From: an uncultured Aliarcobacter sp.
GTDB taxonomy: Bacteria; Campylobacterota; Campylobacteria; Campylobacterales; Arcobacteraceae
Direction: 5' to 3'
NCBI GenBank assembly: GCA_947629065.1
Contig: CANRCH010000071.1
Coordinates: 1 to 8,735 of the forward strand
Length of the DNA: 8,735 nt
The notes below the pieces were generated by a model. That model did not search any database, was not told the origin of the DNA, and saw only the letters and a list, made by a program, of their open reading frames with translations. The position numbers and the translations under genes were made by a program. Of this stretch, positions 1-8,705 are shown piece by piece. Positions within the stretch are counted from its first letter, which is position 1; the number at the start of each line of letters is the position of its first letter.

Positions 1-212
1 TAAATGTTATTGTACAAACTCTTGGTGGTGGATATTCAGCTCAAGCAGATGCTGCTAGACACGGAATTTCAAGAGCACTAGTTGCTTATGATGAGCAATT
101 TAGAGCAATTTTAAAACCTTATGGACTTCTTACAAGAGATGCTAGATCTGTTGAAAGAAAGAAATATGGAAGAAAGAAAGCAAGAAAATCTTCTCAATTC
201 TCAAAAAGATAA
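1..212 (+). CDS. rpsI: 30S ribosomal protein S9, C-terminal part (5' end outside window)
   Basis: The reading frame that begins at base 3 gives 69 residues ending in TAA at 210-212; the gene enters from the left edge, so its start is not seen. The visible part holds the conserved S9 core ([20 protein letters not shown], then RALVAYD) and the very basic tail ending [12 protein letters not shown]. In S9 this tail reaches into the decoding centre of the 30S subunit and its last Arg contacts the P-site tRNA (family knowledge). The full family length is about 130 residues, so roughly half is present. It is the only plus-strand gene here and converges on the thiamine operon. In most bacteria it follows rplM, which would lie to the left. 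Confidence 0.97.
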   Translation, partial: NVIVQTLGGGYSAQADAARHGISRALVAYDEQFRAILKPYGLLTRDARSVERKKYGRKKARKSSQFSKR

Positions 213-237
213 TTGGTACTTTTTCTTATTTTTCTAC

Positions 238-270
238 AAAGGAAGCGATTTTATATCGTTTCCTTTTTTT
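238..270 (+). terminator. Intrinsic terminator of rpsI
   Basis: A 12-bp stem pairs 238-249 (AAAGGAAGCGAT) with 255-266 (ATCGTTTCCTTT) around a five-base loop, TTTAT. One pair, G245 with T259, is a G-U wobble in the plus-strand RNA. Seven Ts at 264-270 form the U-tract, overlapping the base of the stem. It starts 25 bases after the rpsI stop, in the 68-bp convergent gap between rpsI and tenA. On the opposite strand the wobble becomes an A-C mismatch and no T-run follows, so it should serve rpsI much better than tenA. Confidence 0.85.
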
Positions 271-280
271 ATGCCTATTT

Positions 281-958
281 TTATCTCTTTACATAGCTCA
301 ACTGCATATTATAAGCCATCTCCCAGAACATATATTCAAACTCAACACTTGCAATAAAAATCTCTTCAACTCTTTCTAGTTCCTCTTTTGTTTTATTTCT
401 AGCTAGCTCATCAATTGCATCATAAAACCACTCAAATGAGTTTTCAAAATCATATCCAGCATAAGTTTCTACCCAAGATTTGTAAAAGTTATCTTCTAAG
501 CTATCTTTATACTGCTCTTTTAATCTTTTTCCATAATCGCAATAAGTCCACGCACAAGGAAAAACAGTAATTAAAGTATCAAGTAAATCACCTCTTAGTG
601 CAGTTGCAAGCATATTTGCTGTATAAGTTCTATTAAATAAAGATGCTTTTACACTTTTAACCTCATCTTCACTTATTCCAAACTCTTTCATATATAAATG
701 ATGTACTTTCATCTCATCAACCAAAGTAGCTTTTGTGATTGAACTTAGATTACTTAACATCTTTTCATCATCTGCTTTTGTCATAGCTAGGGCGAAAACT
801 TTTGCATACTCCAAAAGATATAGATAATCTTGTAGTAAATAGAATCTAAACTTCTCTTTTGCTAAAGTACCAGCACCTAGTTCTTGAACAAATGGGTGAT
901 TATATCCATCTTCCCAAACCTTGTTTGCTTTTTGTTTTAAAGATCTTGAAAATGACAT
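281..958 (-). CDS. tenA: TenA, aminopyrimidine aminohydrolase (thiaminase II)
   Basis: A 225-residue protein, the usual TenA length. TenA hydrolyses aminomethyl-aminopyrimidine, a breakdown product of thiamine, to HMP for reuse; it is a cytosolic all-helical enzyme. Positions match the Bacillus subtilis enzyme closely: Asp44 (in LLQDYLYLLEYAK), the nucleophile Cys135 (in VFPCAWTYCDYG), and a C-terminal Glu at 206 or 208 in SVEFEYMFWEMAY. Cys135 rather than another residue marks it as the TenA_C type. It is the last gene of the operon. The start at 958 has AAAGGA at 965-970, six bases upstream, lying in the last codons and stop of thiE; the gap to thiE is 3 bp. The HMP it releases needs ThiD, encoded three genes upstream. 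I see no clear terminator directed at this gene. Confidence 0.96.
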   Translation of the reverse strand: MSFSRSLKQKANKVWEDGYNHPFVQELGAGTLAKEKFRFYLLQDYLYLLEYAKVFALAMTKADDEKMLSNLSSITKATLVDEMKVHHLYMKEFGISEDEVKSVKASLFNRTYTANMLATALRGDLLDTLITVFPCAWTYCDYGKRLKEQYKDSLEDNFYKSWVETYAGYDFENSFEWFYDAIDELARNKTKEELERVEEIFIASVEFEYMFWEMAYNMQLSYVKR

Positions 959-961
959 TTT

Positions 962-1603
962 TTATCCTTTTTTAATTTTATTCTTATATATTTTTTTAAT
1001 CTCTTTTGCACTATTTTTTACATCTTTTTGCGATATTATCGCACTTACAAGTGCAACACCAGCTAGATTTATATCTCTTAAATTTTCAATATTTTCTTTG
1101 TTTATTCCACCAATTGCAACAATTGGCAAAGGAATATTATTTATAATCTCTTTTAAACCATCAATTCCCACATCTTTTGCATCTTTCTTTGTATTTGTAG
1201 GAAAAATAGCACCAACACCTAAATAATCAGCACCATTTTTATAGGCTTTTTTTGCCTCTTCTAAATTTCCACAAGAAACACCAATAATTTTATTTTTTCC
1301 TATAAGTTTTCGCACATCTTTCAGGCTTAAATCACTTTGCCCTACATGAACACCATCTGCATTTACAGCTAGGGCAATATCTACTCTATCATTTATTATA
1401 AATGGAACCTTATGTTTTTTTGTGATTTTTCGCAAACTTTTTGCAATATCATAAAACTCTTTTGAACTAATATCTTTTTCTCTTAGTTGCACAATAGTAC
1501 AACCACCTTTTATAGCCTCTTTTACACTTTTCTCAATTGTTTTACTACTCATTAGTTCCCTATTTGTAACTAAATAAAGTGTGTAATCAACAGCTTGTTT
1601 CAT
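962..1603 (-). CDS. thiE: Thiamine-phosphate synthase ThiE
   Basis: A 213-residue TIM-barrel protein of normal family length. It couples HMP-PP with thiazole phosphate (or its carboxylate) to give thiamine phosphate and pyrophosphate. Diagnostic ThiE motifs are all present: VQLREKD near 38-44, INDRVDIA at 70-77, GVHVGQSDL at 84-92, FPTNTKKDA at 134-142, and the phosphate-binding AIGGI at 163-167. These separate it from the paralog at 3240-3836, which lacks the HVGQ and FPT.TK motifs. The start at 1603 lies 17 nt inside thiM and has AAGGAAG at 1609-1615 with 5-base spacing, so it is translationally coupled to thiM. Its stop TAA (964-962) is followed 3 bp later by tenA. Confidence 0.96.
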   Translation of the reverse strand: MKQAVDYTLYLVTNRELMSSKTIEKSVKEAIKGGCTIVQLREKDISSKEFYDIAKSLRKITKKHKVPFIINDRVDIALAVNADGVHVGQSDLSLKDVRKLIGKNKIIGVSCGNLEEAKKAYKNGADYLGVGAIFPTNTKKDAKDVGIDGLKEIINNIPLPIVAIGGINKENIENLRDINLAGVALVSAIISQKDVKNSAKEIKKIYKNKIKKG

Positions 1604-2411
1604 AAAATCTTCCTTTGTTTTTTATAGTTTCAATATCAAGACGGCTTATTTGATTAAAAAGCTCTTTGTGAAAACTACCTAATCCATCTTTAGCTGTAAG
1701 ATTCTCGGCAATTTCTCCACAAAGTGCCATTGTCAAAACTCCCAAAACTGTGGCTTCAAACAAATACTCTTTGTTTGTTCCACAAAAAGAAGCGACCAAT
1801 GATGTACTCATACATCCAGCTCCTGTAATATCTTGTAAAAGTTTACTTCCACTTTCAATTACAACTGCCCTTTTCCCATCACTTATTACATCTATTTCAC
1901 CTGTTAGTGCAACTATTACTTTCTCTTTAAGTGCTAGTTCTTTTGCAATTTGAATACTATTTTCAATAGATTCAAAATCACTACTTGAAGCATCTGCACC
2001 ATTTTGGTTTTTACTACTTCCTAAAAGTGCTTTTATTTCAGAAATATTTCCCCTTATTACAGATATTTTTCTATTTTTCAAAAGTTTATTTACACAATCT
2101 GTTCTATATTTTGAAGCTCCAACAGCAACAGGATCTAGAACTACAACTTTTTTAAGTTTTTTTGCTTTTACAGTTGCTTTTTGCATACTTTTTTTCATAT
2201 TTTCATTTAATGTTCCAATATTAATAAGTAAGCTTGAAGCAATTTTTACAAAATCTTCTACTTCATTTTCATCATCAGCCATCGCTGGACTAGCTCCTAT
2301 TGCCAAAGTTACATTCGCACAATCATTTACAGTTACATAGTTTGTAATTTGGTGAATAAGTGGTTTTTTTACTCTTATTTCACTTAATAGTTTTTCAAAT
2401 ATTTCTAACAT
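1587..2411 (-). CDS. thiM: Hydroxyethylthiazole kinase ThiM
   Basis: A 274-residue ribokinase-like protein of typical ThiM length. It phosphorylates 4-methyl-5-(2-hydroxyethyl)thiazole with ATP, which is a salvage step not needed for de novo synthesis. Visible motifs: PLIHQITNYVTVND at 17-30 with downstream Met44 (substrate pocket), VVVLDPVAVGASKYR at 89-103, RGNISEI at 120-126, LTGEIDVISDG at 169-179, and the anion-hole loop DITGAGC at 194-200, whose Cys200 corresponds to the conserved ThiM cysteine. The start at 2411 has only a modest ribosome site (AGAG), 17 bp after the thiD stop, so re-initiation after thiD is likely. The last 17 nt overlap the start of thiE, whose ribosome site lies within the codons for Lys-Gly-Arg near the C-terminus. 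Confidence 0.96.
   Translation of the reverse strand: MLEIFEKLLSEIRVKKPLIHQITNYVTVNDCANVTLAIGASPAMADDENEVEDFVKIASSLLINIGTLNENMKKSMQKATVKAKKLKKVVVLDPVAVGASKYRTDCVNKLLKNRKISVIRGNISEIKALLGSSKNQNGADASSSDFESIENSIQIAKELALKEKVIVALTGEIDVISDGKRAVVIESGSKLLQDITGAGCMSTSLVASFCGTNKEYLFEATVLGVLTMALCGEIAENLTAKDGLGSFHKELFNQISRLDIETIKNKGRFYETSC
1609..1615 (-). promoter_or_regulatory. Ribosome binding site of thiE inside thiM
   Basis: AAGGAAG on the minus strand, five bases before the thiE ATG at 1603. It is embedded in thiM codons for Lys-Gly-Arg, eight to ten residues before the thiM C-terminus. It supports the overlapping thiE start and so the 17-nt thiM/thiE overlap. Confidence 0.75.
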
Positions 2412-2428
2412 TTTATTCTCTTGCTCTT

Positions 2429-3229
2429 TTAAGCATTTCTGAAAAATTGATGAAAATGGTTAGTTGGTCCATGACCTTTTCCAATATCAAGTGAGTATTT
2501 TATAGCATCTGTTATATACTCTTTTGAAATCTCCAAAGCATTTACAATATTTTCACCCTTTGCAAGATTTGCAGCAATTGCAGATGAGTATGTACAACCA
2601 GTGCCATGAGTGTTTTTTGTATCTATTTTTTGTGTGCAAAATTTATGAAACCGAATTCCGTCATATAAAATATCACAAGCTTCATTGCCACTTGAGTGAC
2701 CACCTTTTATAAGTATATTTTTACACCCCATTTTATGTATTTTTATACAAGCCTCTTTTACATCATCTTCATTTTCTATTTTCATAGAAGCTAAATGTTC
2801 AGCTTCAGGAATATTTGGTGTTAAAACATCAGCAAGTGGTACAATAGTTTCTATTAAAGTATCAATATTTTCAACATCCATTAAAGCACAACCATTTTTT
2901 GCATACATTACAGGATCTATTACAATATTTCTAGCTTCTTCTTTGTTTTCTTTTAAAAACTTTGCAACAGTTTGCATAATCTCTTTGTTTGGAAGCATCC
3001 CAATTTTTATGGCATCTGGAACAATATCTTCAAAAATAGCGATTAACTGCTTTTCTACCATATCAGCTCTTGTATCTTGAATCTCAATTACTCTAAAAGT
3101 ATTTTCAGCAACAATAGAGGTAACCACACTCATTCCAAAAGTACCAAATGCACTAAATGTTTTTAAATCAGCTTGAATTCCAGCCCCTCCACTACAATCA
3201 GATCCAGCAATAGTTAAAACCTTTTTCAT
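2429..3229 (-). CDS. thiD: Hydroxymethylpyrimidine / phosphomethylpyrimidine kinase ThiD
   Basis: A 266-residue ribokinase-superfamily enzyme. It phosphorylates HMP to HMP-P and then to HMP-PP, so it serves both the ThiC product and the HMP recovered by TenA. Motifs: AGSDCSGGAGIQADLKTFSA from residue 8, KIGML at 75-79, DPVMYAKNG at 105-113, LTPNIPEAE at 136-144, KGGH at 175-178, and the C-terminal KNTHGTGCTYSSAIA with the anion hole GTGC at 209-212. The loop that usually reads TAxxAQNTxGV reads TSIVAENTFRV here, placing Glu where many ThiDs have the HMP-contacting Gln; from memory this variant is common in Firmicutes-type ThiD. The start at 3229 is set by AAGGAG at 3236-3241 with 6-base spacing, overlapping the tenI stop. 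Confidence 0.96.
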   Translation of the reverse strand: MKKVLTIAGSDCSGGAGIQADLKTFSAFGTFGMSVVTSIVAENTFRVIEIQDTRADMVEKQLIAIFEDIVPDAIKIGMLPNKEIMQTVAKFLKENKEEARNIVIDPVMYAKNGCALMDVENIDTLIETIVPLADVLTPNIPEAEHLASMKIENEDDVKEACIKIHKMGCKNILIKGGHSSGNEACDILYDGIRFHKFCTQKIDTKNTHGTGCTYSSAIAANLAKGENIVNALEISKEYITDAIKYSLDIGKGHGPTNHFHQFFRNA

Positions 3230-3235
3230 AATCTA

Positions 3236-3241
3236 CTCCTT
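3236..3241 (-). promoter_or_regulatory. Ribosome binding site of thiD
   Basis: AAGGAG on the minus strand, six bases before the ATG at 3229 and overlapping the tenI stop codon (3242-3240). It is a near-consensus site at a boundary where both neighbours are otherwise weakly initiated: tenI before it and thiM after it lack strong sites. It may therefore set the translation level of the salvage half of the operon. Confidence 0.75.
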
Positions 3242-3836
3242 ATTTTTTATAATTCTCTATTAGATTTTTTGGATTTTTGCAAAGCATTGTTTCACTCATA
3301 ATACAAAATCCAAAAGCACCACTTTTTAAAACATCTTTGTAGTTGTTTTGATTTATTCCACCAATAGCTAAGATTTTCTTAGAACTATTTTCACAAATCT
3401 CTTTTAAAGAGTCTAAGCCTCGTGGCTTTAATCCAGCTTTACAAGAAGTTTCAAAAATATGTCCAAAAATTAGAAACTCTAAATTCTCTTTTTCTAAAAT
3501 TTTTGCTTCATCCAAAGAGTGAATGGAGACCACAATATTTTCAAACCAACCTAAATCCTCTTTTTCATCTTCTTTATATTTAAAAAAATCATTAAAAGAG
3601 ATTTGTATATTTTTAATATTTAGTTTTCTTGCAATATTTATCTTGCTATTTATATATAGTTTTGTTTCAAATTTTGTGCAAATATCTTTTATATTTTTTG
3701 CCAAAACATAAAAATCATCATCGCTTAAATCTTTCTCTCTAAGTATGAAAATATCAGGTTTTGAAGCAGATAATTCTTCAACTCTTTTTAGAAAATCATC
3801 TTTACATAGATTTTTATTTGAAACAATTACTACCAT
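3240..3836 (-). CDS. tenI: TenI-type thiazole tautomerase (ThiE-fold paralog)
   Basis: A 198-residue protein with the ThiE TIM-barrel outline (FILREKD at 30-36, AIGGINQNNY from about 156) but without the ThiE catalytic signatures HVGQ and FPT.TK. Instead it carries SIHSLDEA at 104-111 and FGHIFETSCKAGLKPRGL at 124-141. These match what I recall of B. subtilis TenI (SVHSLEEA, FGHVFETDCKKGLEGRG), including the catalytic His, here His126. TenI aromatises the thiazole tautomer released by ThiG, so its place directly after thiG and thiH fits. Automatic annotation would probably call it a second thiamine-phosphate synthase, which I consider less likely because a full thiE is present in the same operon. 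It begins 3 bp after the thiH stop with a weak ribosome site, so coupling is likely. Confidence 0.87.
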   Translation of the reverse strand: MVVIVSNKNLCKDDFLKRVEELSASKPDIFILREKDLSDDDFYVLAKNIKDICTKFETKLYINSKINIARKLNIKNIQISFNDFFKYKEDEKEDLGWFENIVVSIHSLDEAKILEKENLEFLIFGHIFETSCKAGLKPRGLDSLKEICENSSKKILAIGGINQNNYKDVLKSGAFGFCIMSETMLCKNPKNLIENYKK

Positions 3837-3839
3837 TTT

Positions 3840-4997
3840 TTATACTCTTATATGATTTGTAAAAACAGCTTGTAAGTTTCTATTTTTTAGCATTGAACAA
3901 ATTTCATCCACGCTTCTTTCATCGCTTATTTCAAACTGCTCATCACCTTTTTTCTCATCATCATGTCCACCAACAGCCACACTAACTCCTGCTGACATCT
4001 TATTTGCTACAAGTCCTGCTACATTATCCCTAAATCTTCCACTCTCTCTTGTAGATATTGTAATTGTTGCAAATGGCATAAAAAGCCTATATGCCAACAT
4101 TACTTGAAGAAGTTGTTTTTCAAAAACATCATTTGAGTTATTGTCTTTGTTGTTGATATATGGTCTTAATCTTGGAACTGAAAAGCTAATTTGTGTTTGT
4201 GGATATTTTTGTAAAATATGTTTTGCATGAGATGCTGTTGCAAAGGCATCTTTTCTAAAATCAGAAAGTCCTAAAAGTGTACCAAAAGCAACTCCTCTAA
4301 AACCAGCTTTTATAGCTCTCTCTTGAGCATTTAATCTATAAAAAAAGTTTCTTTTTGAACCCCACAAATGCACATCTTCATATTTTGCTTTATCGTAAGT
4401 CTCTTGATAAACTGCTACAAAATCAGCCCCACTTTGGTGTAAATACTCATACTCATCCAGATTTATTGGGTAAACTTCCAAAGCAATTGTAGAGAAATAT
4501 TTTTTTGCAATTTGTATTGCACTTGCAATATACTCAACACTTGTTTTTCTTCTAGCTTCTCCTGTTAAAAGTAAAATCTCTTTTAAGCCACTTTGTGAGA
4601 TTTTTATCATCTCTTTTTCTATTTCATCTTTTGTTAGGTTTGCTCTTTTTATTTTGTTTGTAGCTTTAAATCCACAATATGTACACTCATTTTCACAATA
4701 GTTTGCAATATATAAAGGTGTAAAAAGCTCAATTGAGTTTCCAAAATTAGCTTTTGTTTTCTCTTTTGCTTTTTGTGCCATAAGCTCTAGGAAATCTTCT
4801 GCATCTTTACAAAGTAGTACCCCAAAATCTTCTAAAGATAGGTTTTGAAAATCAGATTTTTCTAGCACTCTTTTTACATCATCTTTTGTATATTTTGAGT
4901 AATCATAGTTTGCTAAATCATTTAAAACCAAATCTTGCATAGAAGACTCTATATCTCTTTGCTCTTTATAAAAAAGTTCGTGGTTTATCTTTTTCAT
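3840..4997 (-). CDS. thiH: 2-iminoacetate synthase (tyrosine lyase) ThiH
   Basis: A 385-residue radical SAM enzyme, close to the usual 370-390. It cleaves tyrosine to dehydroglycine (2-iminoacetate) and p-cresol; dehydroglycine is the ThiG substrate. The CxxxCxxC cluster motif is at Cys101, Cys105 and Cys108 (NYCENECTYCGF). Downstream come LLLTGEARRKTSVEYI, LEVYP, a QETYD motif, and the C-terminal BATS-type region with SVPRLRPY and TISTRESGRFRDN, then VAVGGHDDEKKG. Use of ThiH rather than the oxygen-dependent glycine oxidase ThiO fits a microaerophilic or anaerobic lifestyle (inference). Its ATG directly abuts the thiG stop (TAAATG), so translation is almost certainly coupled. Confidence 0.97.
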   Translation of the reverse strand: MKKINHELFYKEQRDIESSMQDLVLNDLANYDYSKYTKDDVKRVLEKSDFQNLSLEDFGVLLCKDAEDFLELMAQKAKEKTKANFGNSIELFTPLYIANYCENECTYCGFKATNKIKRANLTKDEIEKEMIKISQSGLKEILLLTGEARRKTSVEYIASAIQIAKKYFSTIALEVYPINLDEYEYLHQSGADFVAVYQETYDKAKYEDVHLWGSKRNFFYRLNAQERAIKAGFRGVAFGTLLGLSDFRKDAFATASHAKHILQKYPQTQISFSVPRLRPYINNKDNNSNDVFEKQLLQVMLAYRLFMPFATITISTRESGRFRDNVAGLVANKMSAGVSVAVGGHDDEKKGDEQFEISDERSVDEICSMLKNRNLQAVFTNHIRV

Positions 4998-5774
4998 TTA
5001 GTTTTCCAAAAAACTCGTAAGCGTTCCATCTAGTGGACTTGAAGCTTCAGCTTTTTCTAAAACTCTTCCAAGCCCTCCTAGATAGGCATCTCGCCCTGCT
5101 TTTATTGCGTGTTTAAAAGCTCTTGACATCAAAACCATATCTTTTGCACTTGCAACTGCTGTATTTAGCATAACGGCATCTACCCCCATTTGCATAGCTT
5201 CACAAGCTTGTGCAGGAGTTCCTATTCCAGCATCTACAATTATTGGTAAATTTATCTCATCTACAAGTATTTGAATAAAATCTTTTGTTTGAAGTCCTCT
5301 ATTACTTCCAATAAAAGAGCCAAGTGGCATAATAGCAGCTGCTCCAGCACTTTCTAGCTCTTTTGCTACATAAAAATCAGGATAGCAATATGGTAAAACT
5401 GTAAAACCATCTTCAACTAAAAGTTTTGTAGCTTCTATTGTTTTATAGTTATCTGGCAAAAGATATTTTGAATCACAAATAATTTCCAGTTTTACCATAT
5501 CCCCGCATCCAAGTTCCCTTCCTAGTCTTGCAATTCTAAGAGCTTCTTGTGCTGTTCTAGCTCCTGAAGTATTTGGAAGTAGTGTTAAATTTTTTGGAAT
5601 AAAATCTAAGATATTTTCTTGTCCATCATTATTTGCTCTTCTTAAAGCCAAAGTTATAAGCTCAGCTTCACCTTCATTTATAACAGCTTCAAGAAGTGAA
5701 AGTGAAAACTTTCCAGAACCCAAAATAAATCTTGAGTTAAACTCATATTTTCCTATTTTTAATATATCACTCAT
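4998..5774 (-). CDS. thiG: Thiazole synthase ThiG
   Basis: A 258-residue TIM-barrel protein of normal length. It condenses 1-deoxyxylulose 5-phosphate, dehydroglycine and the sulfur of ThiS thiocarboxylate into the thiazole phosphate carboxylate. The Schiff-base lysine is Lys95 in GDMVKLEI, equivalent to Lys96 of B. subtilis. Other family motifs: FILGSGKF at 16-23, LPNTSGARTA at 66-75, MPLGSFIGSNRGL at 149-161, VDAGIGTPAQA at 180-190 and VMLNTAVA at 201-208. The start at 5774 directly follows the thiF stop (TAAATG), and AAGGAAG at 5780-5786 inside the last thiF codons supplies the ribosome site with 5-base spacing. ThiG forms complexes with both ThiS and ThiH in other bacteria, and all are encoded next to it here. 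Confidence 0.98.
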   Translation of the reverse strand: MSDILKIGKYEFNSRFILGSGKFSLSLLEAVINEGEAELITLALRRANNDGQENILDFIPKNLTLLPNTSGARTAQEALRIARLGRELGCGDMVKLEIICDSKYLLPDNYKTIEATKLLVEDGFTVLPYCYPDFYVAKELESAGAAAIMPLGSFIGSNRGLQTKDFIQILVDEINLPIIVDAGIGTPAQACEAMQMGVDAVMLNTAVASAKDMVLMSRAFKHAIKAGRDAYLGGLGRVLEKAEASSPLDGTLTSFLEN

Positions 5775-6581
5775 TTAAACTTCCTTTTCGTTTAAAATTA
5801 CTCTTAAAACCATATTTGCTTGATGTGCCGCACAAAGCATTACTCGTGGGGACATTAGCCCATTTCCCATCTTTGCTTCTGCCTCTAAATCTCCACAAAT
5901 ATAGAGTCTTTCCATAGCTCTTTTTGTTTTTATTTTGTTTGAACTCTCAAATCCAGCAAGTCCTGAAGCTGCGATAATAGTGCTATTTGGAAGTTTTTCT
6001 AAAACTCCATTTACAAGCATTGCTTTTTGGTCTGCTTTGTCAAAAGCTTCACAAATTATTGGGTATTTAGAGAAAAGTTTTTCAATATTTTTCTCACTTA
6101 CTTTTATAGTTTTTGTTTTGATTCTTATAAATGGATTTATCTTTTTTATCTGTTGTTTTAGGGCTTTTGTTTTTGCTTTTCCTAAATCTTCTATAAAGTA
6201 TGATTGTCTATTTAAGTTGCTAGGTTCAACAATATCAAAATCTACAAGTAGCAGTTTTCCAACACCAATTCTTGCTAAACTCACAGCTATATTTGAACCT
6301 AATCCTCCAAGTCCAGCTATTGCAACTTTGCTATTTTTTAGTTTTTTATGTACATTTGGAGTGTGTCTTGACATCATCATAGCTTCAAGCTCATCTTTTT
6401 TTGGAAAAACTCCTTTTTGTATAAAAAATATTGTGTCATTTTCTTTTAGTTCTACATCTTCACTTGTAGCAAAACCATTTATGATTATTAAAGAGTTCTC
6501 TTGTTTTTGCTGTTTTTTAAGCTCCAAAAGAGATTTTTGTGAAATCTCTTTTTGCTTTGAGTTTATAAAAACTTTCATCAT
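5775..6581 (-). CDS. thiF: ThiS adenylyltransferase ThiF with N-terminal ThiS-like domain
   Basis: A 268-residue E1-like protein. Residues 1 to about 60 form a beta-grasp, ThiS-like domain (VFINSKQKEIS to DTIFFIQKG) lacking the terminal Gly-Gly; from about residue 84 comes the ThiF/MoeB core. The nucleotide loop is GLGGLGSN at 90-97, followed by LLVDFDIVEPSNLNRQ (Asp114, Asp116, Arg125), GKAKTKA with Lys135-Lys139, and CEAFDKADQK with Asp181 and Asp184. The enzyme adenylates the ThiS C-terminus before sulfur transfer. The domain order fits the family-2 ThiF of anaerobes and Campylobacter. Only Cys177, Cys229 and Cys250 occur and no CxxC pair, so the zinc site of E. coli ThiF/MoeB is missing. 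The protein starts ATGATG; either Met is possible, and both overlap the thiS stop (4 nt or 1 nt). Confidence 0.94.
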   Translation of the reverse strand: MMKVFINSKQKEISQKSLLELKKQQKQENSLIIINGFATSEDVELKENDTIFFIQKGVFPKKDELEAMMMSRHTPNVHKKLKNSKVAIAGLGGLGSNIAVSLARIGVGKLLLVDFDIVEPSNLNRQSYFIEDLGKAKTKALKQQIKKINPFIRIKTKTIKVSEKNIEKLFSKYPIICEAFDKADQKAMLVNGVLEKLPNSTIIAASGLAGFESSNKIKTKRAMERLYICGDLEAEAKMGNGLMSPRVMLCAAHQANMVLRVILNEKEV

Positions 6582-6772
6582 CCACCACCAACAAAATGAA
6601 CAATCTCTAAACTATCGCTATCTTGTAAAATTGTAGTTTCATAATCTTTTTTAGAAACTATTTTCTCATTTAACTCAACTGCTATTTTTGAAATATCATA
6701 ATCTTTACTAGATAAAAACTGATATAAAGATATAGACTCTTTTAAGCTCTCTTCTTTTGAGTTTACTAACAT
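6578..6772 (-). CDS. thiS: Sulfur carrier protein ThiS
   Basis: A 64-residue ubiquitin-like protein ending IVHFVGGG. The final Gly-Gly is the carboxylate that ThiF adenylates and that becomes the thiocarboxylate donating sulfur to ThiG. The beta-grasp pattern is visible: LYQFL, then IAVELNEKIVSKKDYETTIL, then DSDSLEIVHFV. The length is normal for ThiS. The start at 6772 has AAAGGG at 6779-6784, six bases upstream, overlapping the thiC stop; the gap to thiC is 11 bp. The stop codon TGA overlaps the thiF start. It is the partner of the adjacent ThiF and ThiG. It should not be confused with the ThiS-like domain at the N-terminus of ThiF, which lacks the Gly-Gly. Confidence 0.96.
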   Translation of the reverse strand: MLVNSKEESLKESISLYQFLSSKDYDISKIAVELNEKIVSKKDYETTILQDSDSLEIVHFVGGG

Positions 6773-6783
6773 TTTATACCCTT

Positions 6784-8692
<1,909 letters not shown>

Positions 8693-8700
8693 TAAAAAAA

Positions 8701-8705
8701 TCCTT
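8701..8705 (-). promoter_or_regulatory. Ribosome binding site of the speE-like gene
   Basis: AAGGA on the minus strand with 8 bases (TTTTTTTA) before the ATG at 8692. It supports that start over any in-frame start beyond the right edge. The surrounding bases 8693-8726 are almost pure A/T, as expected of a leader or promoter region rather than coding DNA, but the reading frame has no stop up to the edge, so the support is moderate. Confidence 0.55.

Noticed and set aside
121..357. Plus-strand frame of 78 codons crossing the end of rpsI, the terminator and the end of tenA
   Set aside because: It overlaps rpsI in another frame and runs through the terminator hairpin; the product resembles no family.
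921..1226. Plus-strand frame of 101 codons with a hydrophobic, Phe-rich product that could look like a membrane protein
   Set aside because: It is antisense to thiE and the start of tenA; the hydrophobicity is a by-product of the complementary A/T-rich codons.
5935..6600. Possibility that the ThiF protein is MoeB or another E1-like activator
   Set aside because: Its position between thiS and thiG, the ThiS-like N-terminal domain and the lack of the MoeB zinc cysteines favour ThiF.
5935..6636. Open frame of 233 codons on the plus strand
   Set aside because: It lies entirely antisense to thiF and thiS, is dominated by Phe, Ser and Ile as expected from the reverse of a Lys/Glu-rich AT-rich gene, and has no recognisable motif.
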